Origin: Ifrita kowaldi
Lineage: Eukaryota > Chordata > Aves > Passeriformes > Cinclosomatidae
DNA: 64,000 nucleotides
Assembly: GCA_013398055.1 (NCBI GenBank)
Contig: VZRS01006725.1
Span: 553,035-617,034 of the forward strand
Direction of reading: 5' to 3'
Every line of letters starts with the position of its first letter. Within the stretch, counting starts at the first letter, position 1. The notes beneath the pieces were generated by a model. That model was not told where the DNA came from. It did no database searches and saw nothing but the letters and a program-made list of their open reading frames with translations. This document shows, piece after piece, positions 37,901 to 52,104 of the stretch. The position numbers were made by a program, and so were the translations under genes.

Positions 37901-38449
37901 TGTTAGGAATAATCAATAAGCCCTCTTACTGCAATGTTTATTTTAATGCCAATTTTTAAATTTTATTTTTCCTCTCTTTTGTCAGTATATTTTGATGAAA
38001 TAAAATATTATTAATTGTATGAAAGGGTCTTAAACACAGAGCATCAGGAGGTGTACATGTTTATGTTTTGTATGTTTTCTAATAACGTTTATTCCAGCAA
38101 AAGAGCAAATTTATGTTGCTTATGCAAAGAGTAGGGAAAGTTATGTTTGTTGCATATTACTTTAAAGTTTGACATGTCTTTAGTTTAAAATCTGGAGGGG
38201 GTTTTTTTAACTGAAATTCTTTCTTTTTCTCAACACTGATTGGGCCAACGAATTCTAAACAAGCGGGGCTCGTGCTCCATCCACCTTCATTGTAACTGGT
38301 GATAAAGAATGCCCTGGTCCTGGTGTATTGTCACAATAATTATTCTCAGGACATTCCATAGCAGTTGTTCTGCCAGCCCGTGCAGAGGGGAATATTTTAA
38401 CTGGCAGTTTTCCGAGAGTGAGCATTAATCTGAGTATCTCTCCTTCCAG

Positions 38450-38638
38450 TCCCTAATCAAGACATTCCCGGGGTGATTGCGCTGACGTTGTTTGAAGACT
38501 ACATCTACTGGACCGACGGGAAAACCAAATCCCTCAGCCGTGCCCACAAAACCTCTGGCGCAGACAGGCTCTCCCTGATTAACTCATGGCACACCATCAC
38601 AGACATCCAGGTGTATCACTCTTACAGGCAGCCTGATG
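38450..38638 (+). CDS. LRP1B: LRP1B exon 15 of window: last propeller blade (YWTD)
   Basis: Encodes PNQDIPGVIALTLFEDYIYW, then TDGKTKSLSRAHK and VYHSYRQPD. It contains the only perfect YWTD of this propeller, and the closing HSYRQPD that leads into EGF modules in this family. It is 189 bases, phase 1 to 1, acceptor ccttccag and donor GTAATT. About 68% of third positions are G or C, intermediate between the AT-rich exons before it and the extreme exons 16 and 17. Confidence 0.96.
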
Positions 38639-39414
38639 GTAATTATCCCGTCTCTGCTTTCCAAGCAGCACGCTGATGTGTTTAACGTAGTAGCCACGTG
38701 CTGAGGTACTGCATGCTCGTTTATCTGCAGTGATTATTTCTGCTTCTGTTCTGTTTCAAATCGTGGAAGTTTTCAAATTAGCATTTTTAAACATAAATCT
38801 GTGGTTATTTTTTTAACCATATCCGGTATTAAATACATCTAACAAAACTTGTTTGGTAGAGAGATGATTTGTATGTTTAAAAATTAACCCAGATACTGAC
38901 TGAAAGTACAGAACTGTTCAGTTGCATTACAGTACAAGTTAGCATTTTTTAAGAGGGGAACAGTGTGTTATGAAAACTTTTAACCTGGTTCTTTGAAAAG
39001 TGTTAATGTTGCAGAAGAATGCTGCTGGACTGAGGGAATGTCAGAGAATGTGAGTGATGTGATTGTGTCTTATCTGCTGATATCCCTGTAGCTGAATTGT
39101 AACTGCATGCAATTTGGCATTTGACCTAGATAAGCTAATTTTTTCTCTCGTGATTACAAAAAAAAAAAATAGAGCTTTTTTCTTCCTCTCATTCTTTCAG
39201 TATTGAACTTACAGCCATGGTAATAATTCATTTTTGCGTACAACAGAGAATAGCTTAAAGGCAAAAGGAAGAGCTTGCCTCCATGGGTTTTCGATTTCAG
39301 ACATTCCATTGTAAAGACAGCACACGGAACACGATTTTCTTCCTCTGTAAAGCAGATACCCCGAAGTGTGCCGAGATAAGAGGGTCTGATCTCCCTCCCC
39401 TGTTCTGCCCACAG
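38639..39414 (+). other. Intron 15 of window
   Basis: AT-rich, with a 13-A run near 39159-39171. GC content rises towards exon 16. Nothing else recognised. Confidence 0.85.
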
Positions 39415-39563
39415 TGTCCAAACACGTGTGCACGCTGAACAACGGCGGCTGCAGCCACCTGTGCCTGCTGGCCCCCGGCAAGCTGCACTCGTGCGCCTGT
39501 CCCACCAACTTCTACCTGGCTGCGGACAACAAGACGTGCCTGTCCAACTGCACCGCCAGCCAG
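39415..39563 (+). CDS. LRP1B: LRP1B exon 16 of window: EGF closing the propeller; first Cys of cluster IV
   Basis: Encodes HVCTLNNGGCSHLCLLAPGK, then CACPTNFYLAADNKTC, a complete EGF module, followed by LSNCTASQ, whose cysteine is the first of cluster IV. Sequons NKT and NCT are visible. It is 149 bases, phase 1 to 0, acceptor cccacag and donor GTACGG. Composition is striking: 47 of 50 third positions are G or C and there are 10 CpG dinucleotides. Confidence 0.96.
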
Positions 39564-40397
39564 GTACGGGAGCCTCGTGGGGATTGTTCTACTGCTCCTC
39601 TTCCTGCTTTTCCGTAGGGAATGCTGGCACCTAGGGAATGTGGAAGCTTTGAAAGGAGCTGGACACTCAGGGATGCTCTTAAAGTGTTTCCTCTCCAAGG
39701 CTGTTAGTGGGAAACAGACTTGCAAATGGCTTTTTCTCCGGAGAATGCAGGACTTGTTCGCTTTCAAACGTCGATGTTCCTGCCACTCACTAGAACAAAT
39801 ACAGCTGCTAAACCCATAAAAATTGCCTTGAAAAAATATTTGTCTGAAATATCAAAATACAAAGTGTGTGTAACAGTGATTTGGGATGCCTGAATGAACT
39901 TTGCATTACAAAAAGAAAACAAGCTGAGGCCGGTTAGAAAGATTGGAAAATGATAGACTTGCACTGAAAAAAATCCAATGGCTGAAATGGAAACGATTGC
40001 ATCAATTGAAACACTGAATTGTATTCCCTATTACTTAAAATAAACATCTTTTACTTTTTTTCTTAAAATATAAGCTAGATATGTAGAACATACTGATTTC
40101 TTATAAGAGAACCACTTTGATAAAAGTCTTTGGGCTATTCTAACCAGACAATTAATTGGTTGATCGTCATAGTACATATGGCATTTAAAATATTTCCAGT
40201 AGTCTGATTTTCTAGTAGTTCCCTTTTATTAGAGGTATGCTAATGATCTCTTACAATATTTTATATCCTGATGCATGGTAATGATTTCCAGCATTAAGGA
40301 AAATGGTTTTACTCCTAAATTTTAGGGAGCGGTGGCCATCTTAATAAAAGATGTACAGTTTCACTCAAATAATAATATTATTTAAGATTATTAAATA

Positions 40398-40431
40398 CCC
40401 ACTACCTTCCTCTGCCCACTACCTTCCTCTG
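40398..40431. repeat. 17-base tandem duplication
   Basis: The unit cccactaccttcctctg is repeated twice exactly. Confidence 0.95.
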
Positions 40432-40523
40432 TTTCCTCAAGGTGTAAATCACTTTAAAATTAGGAATTTCTTACCAATTTTCCCCCATATTTAGCTCCTC
40501 AAATTTGGCTTAAAAAAAGGCCC

Positions 40524-40543
40524 TTTTTTTTTTTTTTTTTTTT
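40524..40543. repeat. Poly-T run (20)
   Basis: Uninterrupted homopolymer, the longest in the window. Length may be unstable or mis-sequenced. Confidence 0.9.
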
Positions 40544-42251
40544 AGTTTTTCTTTAAATGACACTACAAGCTTATTTCACAGTGAGTTTATATGCTAACAG
40601 TTGACTGAATGGCTCCATTCCAGTCTAATTAATTCAGTGGTAGTATGAATTCAAGAAATAGCATCGCATCTTGGATACTTGAGGAGCAATATTTAATCAC
40701 TTGTGGATTCCACAGAGCGGAGAGCAGAGTTGTATAAAAAGCCATTTCAGACAGACAATTAGAGGTTGACATTGGTTATTCATCATTTTTTTCCATTTCT
40801 GAAATCTGTTTACTGTTTGATAATTCATCAGTCTGATGGCATCAGATGCAGAGATCAGTGGCAAAATTTTGTTTCTCCTTAAGATTTTCTGATGATGCTG
40901 TCAAATCAGAGCTGGTCCTATGATGTAATTGCTCTTCACAGCACAGCCACTGTTGGCTGCTTCTGATGTAAAAGAGTTGGATGGTCCATAAACTGGTCTT
41001 GCATCTCCAGACCATCCTGTGATGGCTAATCTGGCATGAGAAATTGTTTAGTACAAATCCCATCAGACTCTAGAACACCAAAACTCCATCCATTTAAGAC
41101 CCATAAGACTCTGATCCCTGATTTTGCAGGGTTTTGTCTCCTCAGTTTAGACAGGAATAATGCAAGTATTTTCATCATAACATCTAAGAGTTAGCACCTA
41201 TTTCCTGGAAATAGCTTCATAGTGCCATTTTAACAGCCTGAAGTCCCTGTGGTGAGCTGAGCAAGAAGAAAAGACAAAGAATGACAAATGTCTGAGTTTC
41301 TGTTTGTCTCCTGCACTTGGCAGCCTCCTGCTGAGCCCCTCTGAGCTGCAGATCTGTGTGGAGCAGTTTAATAGTTTAGAACAGCTGCCCTTCAACCCAG
41401 GGTGTGGTACAGGAATGATGTAGCTCCAACTATAGGTTGTGTAACATAAATGCCCTTGAGACCCTTATTTTTCTTGGCAGAAAAGATAAACTGAGCTAAG
41501 GCACCAAATTTAATATACCTTTTAAATACAGTTTTATTGAATAATTGATGATTTTTAAAATGTGAAACAAAGCTGCCCAGTGACAGAAAATGAAATGTCT
41601 TGTCCTTCTAAACCTTTGGATTTCCTTCCTTTCTGTGTTCATAGAGACACCAGGCAGGAAAACCAACGTTTCTTAAAAGCTTGCTGATAATCTACCCAGA
41701 TTTTTCTCCCTGACATGAGCCACGTAATGTACTCAGGTTTTAGGTTTAGCCCTAGAAAATTACATCAATTTGTATTGTTTGTTTTTTTGCATTCCTCTTT
41801 CAGTCAGAACAAAGGTACAGAGTCACCTAAGTAGACAGTAAAGGCACAGCCAGGGTCTTACAAAGGATTTTTCTGTTTTTTCTAAAGATGTTTTATCCTT
41901 TGGAAAGTCTGGAAGGCTTTACGTTTGGTTTGTTCATTTAATTCAAACAGTATGTGCAATACCGTACACAACACCCCATGTTAAGGCTCCTTTCTGTAAC
42001 TATGGGTGTTTGGGTTTGTCTGGAAAAATGATGTTGTCTGCTTTAACAGTCCACAGAAACTGGGAATTGAAGTGTTTGTTCTGTATAAAATCTTCAAGAA
42101 TGAAATCATAGAATGCAGCAAAACGCAATGAGCAGTTTGTGTTGGGGCATTGTAAGCCAGCATAGCACAGTCATTGAAACTAAAGTGATTTTTATCAGTT
42201 TGGAAATCTCAGTGCCAAACATCTCTAAACAAAAAACTATATTTAAAACAC

Positions 42252-42269
42252 TTTTTTTTTTTTTTTTTT
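42252..42269. repeat. Poly-T run (18)
   Basis: Uninterrupted homopolymer about 140 bases before the acceptor of exon 17. Confidence 0.9.
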
Positions 42270-42365
42270 AAATTAGCAGCCAGAAATTATTAACGTAAGA
42301 ATACCTCAAGCAGCGAGTGCAATTATCATAAATGGCACTATTACTGCTTATAAATAAATAAATAA

Positions 42366-43717
<1,352 letters not shown>

Positions 43718-43882
43718 TGATTCTATACATCGTAGGCTTCAGAAACAGCCTAAACTGCTTTAAATGCCGTGTTTCAAACTGTCAACAAATTGTATTTTTC
43801 TTCATTTATCTTTGAAGTTTTGAATCTTTTTGTTTCTAACTTTTAATCATTTTAACCTATTTTATTTTCTTTTAATTTTCAG

Positions 43883-44002
43883 ACACACACGTGTGTCTAT
43901 CGGGGCAGTTCAAGTGCACAAAGAACCAGAAGTGTATCCCAATAAACCTGAGATGCAATGGCCAGAATGACTGTGGTGATGAAGAGGATGAAAGAGACTG
44001 TC
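43883..44002 (+). CDS. LRP1B: LRP1B exon 19 of window: LA repeat 3 of cluster IV
   Basis: Encodes THVCLSGQFKCTKNQKCIPI and then NLRCNGQNDCGDEEDERDC, 40 codons, phase 1 to 1, acceptor ttttcag and donor GTAAGT. It lacks the aromatic and has CNG in place of CDG. EDE replaces SDE, so the two acids are kept. It is one of four repeats here in which the two substitutions occur together. Confidence 0.96.
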
Positions 44003-46304
44003 GTAAGTTATGCTTAGGGAATTTTGCTCTGTAGCTGGTTTAAAACAAGGAACTGGAGTAAAAGACTGTAACTGTCCTCTACCTAAAACAATTTGAGAAC
44101 ATGCAAACAGTTAATTCGTGGGACTGACGTGCAATGCTTCATGAGCAAAATAAAATGTCATTTATTAACTTCAAATTTAAAGTCATTGCAAAGAAGAGAG
44201 GGGTATAAACAATTTCAGGCATTTAATTGGGTTTTTGACTGAGGTTGAAATACGTATTTGACTCTTAACCACTTCACAAATGACTCATCTTCTTGAGGCT
44301 TTCATCTGCCATGCCTTGCAGCAATGCATTTCAATGGAAAAAGATGTTTTTCAGAATATTTTGTAGGAAAAGCTGTAGATCCAAAGCTCCTTCTACATCC
44401 TTTTTCTCATTGATTTTTTTTTACCTTTTCTCTTCCCTTTTTTCTAGGGACTTCATTAATTTACCTATGTAGCTGGATTTCCATTTGCTCAGCTTTTAAC
44501 GCAGCTTACTTTTCATAAATTCATTTTCACTCTATATTTCTTAGATATAAGTGGAGAAAATATTTTCAGATTTACAATGGAAATTCATTGAATAAGTTTG
44601 TGTCTTTGATCATGGGGCTGACGATGGGGCTGCCTTGAAATCTCACTGTCTCTCGCTCATTTCACTGCTCAGGTCTGCTGCTGATCTGAGCTGCTTGTTC
44701 TGAATCAGCTTTCTCAAGGTTTGCATGTGCTGCATTTCTGCAAAGAACAAATCCTTCTCCAAGGGGAGAAGGGTTGCTAAGGATATAAAGGCTTTGTTGA
44801 CGGTCATGTTTAATGGCTGTCTTCCAAACTGCTTAGGAGAGATGTAAATACAAGTTTTGCAGAAAGCATTTTGGGTTGATTTGCATGTTGGGTTTCTTTA
44901 AAAACTGATTAAGAGGGATCGGGTAAATTCCTGTGAAAGATAAGGGAGATTAGTTTTTTCCTTGGAAAGAACTGCACATGGTATGTGGGAGGTTCCCAAA
45001 AACCTTGAGGTGTAGGTGGCAGAGGTTAAATCAGAGCAGCAGAATCTACAGCTCAGGGACTGTGAGTTCATATTGACTTGGGCTGCTGGCACAAGGCAGG
45101 TAACAGGTGAGATTCTCTCTCACTCTATTCACCAGTCTAGGATCCATAAAATACTTCTATTTTTCGTTCTGCCACTGTTTTGTTTTACTTACCAGGGGAC
45201 TTTTTCAAAGTCACATTTCATACTGAAGGCTTTCCATATGTACAGTGAAGGTCATTGTGCTGGTCTTTCTTGTAAAGAACTGTGAAATCTCCTGGTAATG
45301 TCCTAGCTGAGGATCAGAATTATTTGTTACAGTTAGGAACATACCCAGGTCTGTGGAAATGTGACACTGAAAGAAATAATACACCAGCTTTTAGCAACCC
45401 GAAATTTTTCATCTTGCCAAACCCAAGAAACAAGAATGATAATATCAGGGAGTAAATTGCTTTTCAACAGGAATAGGAAAGTTTTTTTAAAAGCACTACA
45501 AGATTCCTTAGGTAAAGGTGGGACAGACATTCATGTGGGAAAAACTTATCAAAGGTTTCTTGTTTTTCCCCTATGGTCAATTCAGTTTAAAGTTATTTGG
45601 AGTGCATATACTTATCTCTAAAGAGCATCTAGAATCACATGGGTGCACTGAGGATCTGTTTTGTTTTCAAATGGCTGTTCTAAGGTTAATGCAGTTAAGC
45701 TTTAACTTAGAGCATCCTTAAAGAACAGGCTGAAAGCTCAGCTGCAACTCTGCCTCTTTTTCTTGCTGTAGGATTCATTCAAAAATTGTTGTTCTAAACT
45801 GATAAAGTGAAATATTTGTCAAACTTTTCTCAACATTTACCCAATTTAACAGAGCACAGAATTTCACAAAAATCATGCATAATTTTGATTCCATTTTTGA
45901 TCAAAGCATCCAGAGCTGCCTTAGTCTTACAAGCTGACTCCCAGAATTTATAACTGGCATTTTAGCAAGTTAAGGAAAAAAACTTGTCTGGTTTTGCTAA
46001 AATGGTTTGATTCTATCAATGGTAAGTCTATTTGCTGTTAAAAAAAAATCACAATAGATACTTTGTTTATTATATCTGTTTTACCTTAATGTTGTATATA
46101 AAATAATATATAGGAAAATGGCAAAACTATAAACAGTATAAACCTGAATGTTGTTTTCTTACAGATATTATGTACAGATACATAAATGATGCTAGAGATA
46201 TCCAATTTCTGACTCTTGAATCCTTAATATTTTTTTCTTTAAAACACGTATTTTAAATATTACCAGGAATTCCTAATTTTGATCTGGAATTCTCTTATTT
46301 AAAG
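44003..46304 (+). other. Intron 19 of window
   Basis: AT-rich to moderate composition. Several chance open frames, no recognised element. Confidence 0.83.
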
Positions 46305-46424
46305 CTGAAAACAGTTGTTCTCCAGACCACTTCCAGTGTAAAACAACCAAACACTGCATTTCCAAGCTGTGGGTGTGTGATGAAGACCCAGATTGTGCAG
46401 ATGGGTCAGATGAAGCAAACTGTG
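46305..46424 (+). CDS. LRP1B: LRP1B exon 20 of window: LA repeat 4 of cluster IV
   Basis: Encodes PENSCSPDHFQCKTTKHCIS and then KLWVCDEDPDCADGSDEANC, 40 codons, phase 1 to 1. The acceptor is atttaaag, with A rather than a pyrimidine at -3 and a broken pyrimidine tract, so it looks weak. The donor is GTGAGT. Ligand residues are normal, apart from E for G after CD. Confidence 0.95.
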
Positions 46425-48164
46425 GTGAGTATGCCAGCGGTTCTGAACCTGTTGCTGTGGCTTGACATTTATTTAGCAAAAGAAAATAATCATCCCACTT
46501 TTTATATCCTCTTTCAGTGTTTGATAATACCTGTCTGGAACCTCTGGCTCATCCAATTCTTACTGAATGGCAATCTTTGTATTAGTAGTTCATAAAATTC
46601 ATATTGTACCACTGCTTTATTGGCAGGAGCTGCAAATGAGTCTCTCATGTGGCATTTAAAGTCATAGAAGTGGCACAGAATGTAGTGACTGCCACAGGAT
46701 ACGGTGACATTCTTTATTTTTCTCACAGTGTTATCCACTTTCTGTCAATTCAGTCTGCACTTTATTGCTGCTGAAGTTCATAAATAGTGAAAATAAAATA
46801 ATTTGCAAATCCTGGTTGTGTAGAAGGGTTCGGAGCAGGTTCCAACTTGACATGGCCAACTTTTGCTTCTCTCTGTGAGCTCCAGGGAGTTATGAGTCAG
46901 CTCTTATTGTTGTAATTAGAGAAAATAACAAATATAAATATTCTACCTGGGAAATGGATTACAGACAATCAGAGGCAGAGTAAGTGGATCAGTACTGCTG
47001 GAAAACCCCTGAAGATGGGTGTCAATGCAAGACACACACTAACCATGTGCAGAAACGTTTGTGAAACTTTCAGGACTGGTCTATAAAGGAAAACACAGAA
47101 AAATGTTCTGAGGTGGAAGAGAACAAGACAAGTGTGGCACTTTTAAAGCTCTCACCATTATTCATCCACGCATCAGTAAATGGTCTGATGAAACACCTGT
47201 GCCTGGGCAGGTTTATCTCTGGGACAACAGAGTAACAAAACTACAGGCTACAGTCAAGGACAAAGCACTGGGCTGCTTTTCCATGGGTGTATTTCGAGTA
47301 ATGGACACATGAGCACATATAAAAATACTGAAGGTGACAGATATGTCTAGGAAAATGAAGTCTTTCTCAATACTGAAAATCCGAGACTACTGATTGATTT
47401 GCCAAGATGGAAGAGAAAATAATTACTATCAACTGGGAGAAGTTTCCAGTCCAAGGAATCATTTGTCTTGAAGAAACAGTGAGTACAAAGGAATGAAGCT
47501 TCATATCCACTTCTGGGCTGCTATTGAAGCACCCCTGCACTGCTCACTTCCTGATTTACTTCACAGCTACTTTCTCCTACACCATTCCACATCACCTGGA
47601 TCTCCAACATACTGTTGCTTTCCAATTGGGACAGCATTCCAAGCTTCCAAACTGTGGATTCGCGTTTTGGCTAACCCATGCACACCCAACTGATGTGGCA
47701 CAAATGGTCTTAAAATAATTAATCTAGTAATATCCTCAAGTAACTTTTTTTTTTCTAGAAGAGAAAAAGAAATAAAACTGACTCTAAATAGGAAAAATTG
47801 TGTTTACAATAAGTGATTCACTCTGAACCATCATTTTACAACAGAAAGAATAGAAATTACCCAAACAACTAAGAAGCATCAAGGAGCAATGTGTGCAATC
47901 CCAAGCTCAACAGGTTTTTTAAATCACTGCGTATACAACTGGAGGTGTTGGTTCACATCTGAGACTCATCTTGACTTTTATCCTGTCTCTGGCAGTGACT
48001 GAAAGTGAGTATCTAGGGAGGAATATGTGAGCAAAGCAGGCTTGTACTGGAGCTTCCTTCCATCCTCTAACAACTTTGAGAATCAGATATTGTGAGTCAA
48101 ATATGTCTCTGTGTACAATAATTCATCATAGATTTCACTCTCTTTTTACCTTTGTAGGTTTTTC

Positions 48165-48310
48165 ACAACATGCTGCAGTGAGGTGTTCCACTGCTTAATC
48201 ATACCCTTCCCTGACAAAACACCCACATTTTTATTTTTTATCTCCTGGCTGTATACACTGCTCTTGGTTTTCATGTTGGAGGAGACAGAATAATTTATCC
48301 ACACTCACAA
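48165..48310 (-). mobile_element. Probable ancient CR1/L3-type LINE fragment
   Basis: The order gaggtgttccactgcttaat, then the ctcctggctgtatacac and ttggttttcatgttggagga segments, follows the antisense of the region just after the polymerase ORF end in old CR1/L3 elements (gttccacagtttaatta, then a ctggttcttgtgtta segment). It is highly diverged. Confidence 0.45.
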
Positions 48311-51209
48311 TTTCTGTGCCAAATACGGTTGTGTACACATGGAACAGCTAAGCCTTGACAAGAACAGGGTGTGTTTAATCACATTTCGAAGTTTTCCATA
48401 TTTTTGGTATTTGAAATATGTTTAAATGACCTTACTATGGCAGTAATTTCAACACAGTTTGGTCTTCTGCTTTTTTTTTTTTTCCAAGTTAAAGATTGTT
48501 ATTTTTATGGACAAAGTTTGATAGAATTAAATTCTAAAGCTGCAGGCTGAATATAAAAAGGATCTACATATGTTGATGTAACACTAATTTGTTATTGTTT
48601 GGAGTTCATTTCTAAAATGCCTGCAATGCAAAACTTGTGTAATCTCTTTCTGCTTGAGTGCTGCATGGCCATATGTATTTTGCTTAGTCAACATCTGCTG
48701 CTGTGTGTTATTGGACATATTACACTGAGTAAATTTGCTAGAAGCAGTGTAAATGTATTTAGTCTTCTGCGGTTCCTTTCCAACTCAGACAGCTGAGGTA
48801 GAATCAGGAAATGTGTGTTTATTAAGGAGTGTCTGGTGTTTCTCAGGAGAGCAGTAGGTAGAGTTAATTGGTGCTAACTGTCCAGGCAATTAAAGAAAGC
48901 CATTAGATTATGCTAGTCCTTGCTCACAGCTTTGATACTTTACAGCAAAATGAACCAGTTCGAGTTAGAATCTGAAGAAAGCTGTGTGTGGTCTTGGAAA
49001 GTGATTTCATAATGTGCTTTAAAGGTTATGCATATTTCAGGTCTTTATTATCTTAATGTGTCAACGTTGGCATGAGTGCTTTCTGCTTCCTCACTTTTTT
49101 TAATATTAATTTTATTTTTAGCTGTGAGAGTAATAAAGTAGGCTTTTTTCCTGATGATAAAGAATTATTTTCTTTGAGGCATTTGAAGGATGCATTACAT
49201 AAACTTAAACTTCCTTCAACAGGCTTATAACTTCCTGTATCCAGCATGGGTGACAGACAGCCTGCCAAGCTCTAGGACAGCCAGCTGATCCTGTATCAAA
49301 AGCAAATTCCTTTTAGTTTTGGGTTTTATCCCTCTCAGACACAAATGGACACCCATGAAAATACGTGGATTTAAAATCCCCAGAGCGCAATGCATACAAT
49401 TAGTGACATACTAGTGTTTTCATTCACCAGGATTGATATTTGAATTAAAGTGCTTTTACAGTGCATAAGGGTTTTGAGGCTTGTTTTGTTTCACTTTTCC
49501 AATTTAAGTCTTCATCCTGTTTTCTTCATGTGCATTTAGAAGTATTTCTAAAATAAAATCCTAGTTCGGTATGCACAAAAAAGTGAACCCCAACCCAGCA
49601 GCAGCTACCTCAGGCGATCACACAAATTTCTAAGGAAGGGCTTTGCCTGTTGCAGTAGGTCAGTGAATCTCTTAATAACAGCTTGAAGAGAGCAATATGA
49701 AAATGGAGTTATCAGGACTTGCTTCTTTGCCTTTGTACCACTTCTATCTGAACTTTCACACTTTAAGGTGGTCTCATTTAAAGAAAAATGAGAAAGCAAT
49801 TTAGTGTTGAAGGCAGAGATGACAAAATGTGTGGGCCCCTGTGTGCTTTTCATGGTTCCACAGCTCCCAGTAAATAAGGTCTTGCACTGTTTCCTTTGAG
49901 GTGAATGAATCCATCATTCTCAAAGATCAGATAATTGTTACACAACTTTCCCAAATTTTCCTCTTTGTTATGTCCTATCTCTGGTATCCCAGTGTTTTCC
50001 TCAGTTCTCATTAGTGGGAAGAAAGAAATACAAGACAAGCAAATCTGGTTTGTAAGACATTTTTAGCTGTAAGCTGCTACAAGAGATCATTCAACCCAGA
50101 AGAAAAATAAAGTTTTTAGATTTGTGAAGAAGGGAGAGCCTTACAAACATGCAAAATATTTTGTATTAAAAAAAATAAATTATGTTTCTTTATGTTAGGT
50201 AGAAATAGAGTAAGAGAAAGATTAACATTCAAGTAGCAATCAGAGGTTAAGGTTGGCTAAATTAAAAAAAAAAATCTAGACTTCCTTCACATGTGTAGAA
50301 AGGCAATGCTAGAAAATGGATTTAGCGTGCTTGAGAACTAAATAATTCTTTATGAAGAGTAAGAAAATATATATTGCATGTTCAGGTCACTGAAATGAAT
50401 GGGTGTCATCTCTGGCTTCTGTGTATTACTGACTAGATCTTGGTATTTCTATTGGATGTGGAAGGATAAATAGAATATTTAAATGTTGCTGTGATGTTAT
50501 CTGTCATTAGTGTTACAACTAATTTTGTGAGCAAATACTCTAGTGGGAAATTGCAGACTTCACTAGAAGTATTTTAATAAATATAGGATGGATTTCAGGG
50601 TTGAAACAATCTTTTGCAAAGCTACAGAATGAAACTACAAGAGCATCGTAAGTTTGGGAGGAATATTTTTATGTTTTGTAATGTTAAGTATTTTTAATTG
50701 TTTGCCAGTGCAAGTATTTAAAATATCATGATCAAAATATTGTAGACTGTAATATTGAAAAATATCATAGAAAACGAAATATTTTGGGAGAAAACTTCTT
50801 CTAATCATGACATTGGCAGAGAATAAGGAGCAAAAGGCAGGCTTGCAATGACCAGATTTTTGAGTGCTCACAAGTGAGCTGCAACACCAGTCTTGATATT
50901 CAAATGTAGTTTTATCAGTCTGGTTCCGGAGCCACACCTAAGACAACAGAGAAAATGCAGCAGTTTGGCCCATGGCATTAAACCTAACACCTCTAATTTG
51001 TGTTTCACCAGCAGAGGAATCAGGTTGATTGAAGCTGCTGTTTCTGTCAGTCATTAGCAGCCCTTGAGTTGCCATGAGAGCAGAGTGAAGCTGCTCTGAC
51101 ATGTTATGACTTTGCCTAACGGAAATTTATAAAATTTCCAGTGAAATATCGCAGTGACATGTAATTTTAAATATGTCATTGAGGCTTTTACAAAGCAAAC
51201 TTCCCCCCC

Positions 51210-51210
51210 N
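51210..51210. other. Undetermined base / assembly gap
   Basis: A single N follows a C homopolymer (ttccccccc). No duplicated flank is visible here. Confidence 0.9.
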
Positions 51211-51960
51211 TCACTGATAACTTTTTAATTTACTTCATTTCATCTCAGCCCTTAGAAGCTGAACGAATTATTCAGGAATTGCTCACAGAAAACACAGAGG
51301 CAGCTCCTTCCTGCTGGAGGAGTTCAGGATGCTCATGTATCTCTGAGAGGCTTTGCCTCCAATGCTTCTCTGTAAATATGAAAGCTCTTTGAAAATATAC
51401 AACATGAAGGAAATTTCCCTCAGGTTGGCATTGTAGGCTTTATAATATTTTACCTCTTATGAGTAAACTTCCAATTGAATACATCGGTAGGTGAAAATTT
51501 AAGTCAAAGTGTAAAGTTTTCCGTCTTAAATTATTATTGTAGAAATAACTTTTGAGAAATACATATTTTGTACATTTTTCAAATCAATAGTCTAGTGGTT
51601 TACTGTGATCTGATCTTTTGTAAAGCAATCTTAGAGATAAATTCAAGGAGAAGTTACAGCAGTTTTTTGAGATTTAGTGCACTAGTACCCTCTCTTCAAA
51701 CAGCCTTGTGATCCTTTCTGAATTTTATATTTTTTTAACGTTATATGACAGTTTATACACTGCATATTGTAATTTCATCAAATTTAGGATTAAGGTGTGG
51801 ATGTATAAATAGAAGATTAAAGAATGTTATGAGAAATAAATTATTCCTGATAGTAACATTTCAAATATTATGGTTGCTTGTTCTTAAATGTATCCAGTAA
51901 CATCATCATGTATTTAGTGGAAGTCTTTCCCATTTTGGCTCTTTGTTTGCAATGCTGTAA

Positions 51961-52104
<144 letters not shown>

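Larger units (their letters stand above)
27011..38449 (+). other. Intron 14 of window (longest, 11.4 kb)
   Basis: Holds a CR1 piece at 28900-29350, a short AG repeat near 34499-34515 and a 27-base tandem duplication at 34932-34985. The rest is AT-rich, with no exon-like sequence of this gene family. Confidence 0.85.

Noticed and set aside
47493..47718. Overlapping open frames in intron 20
   Set aside because: Short, no domain, and no matching splice sites or LA-like cysteine pattern.
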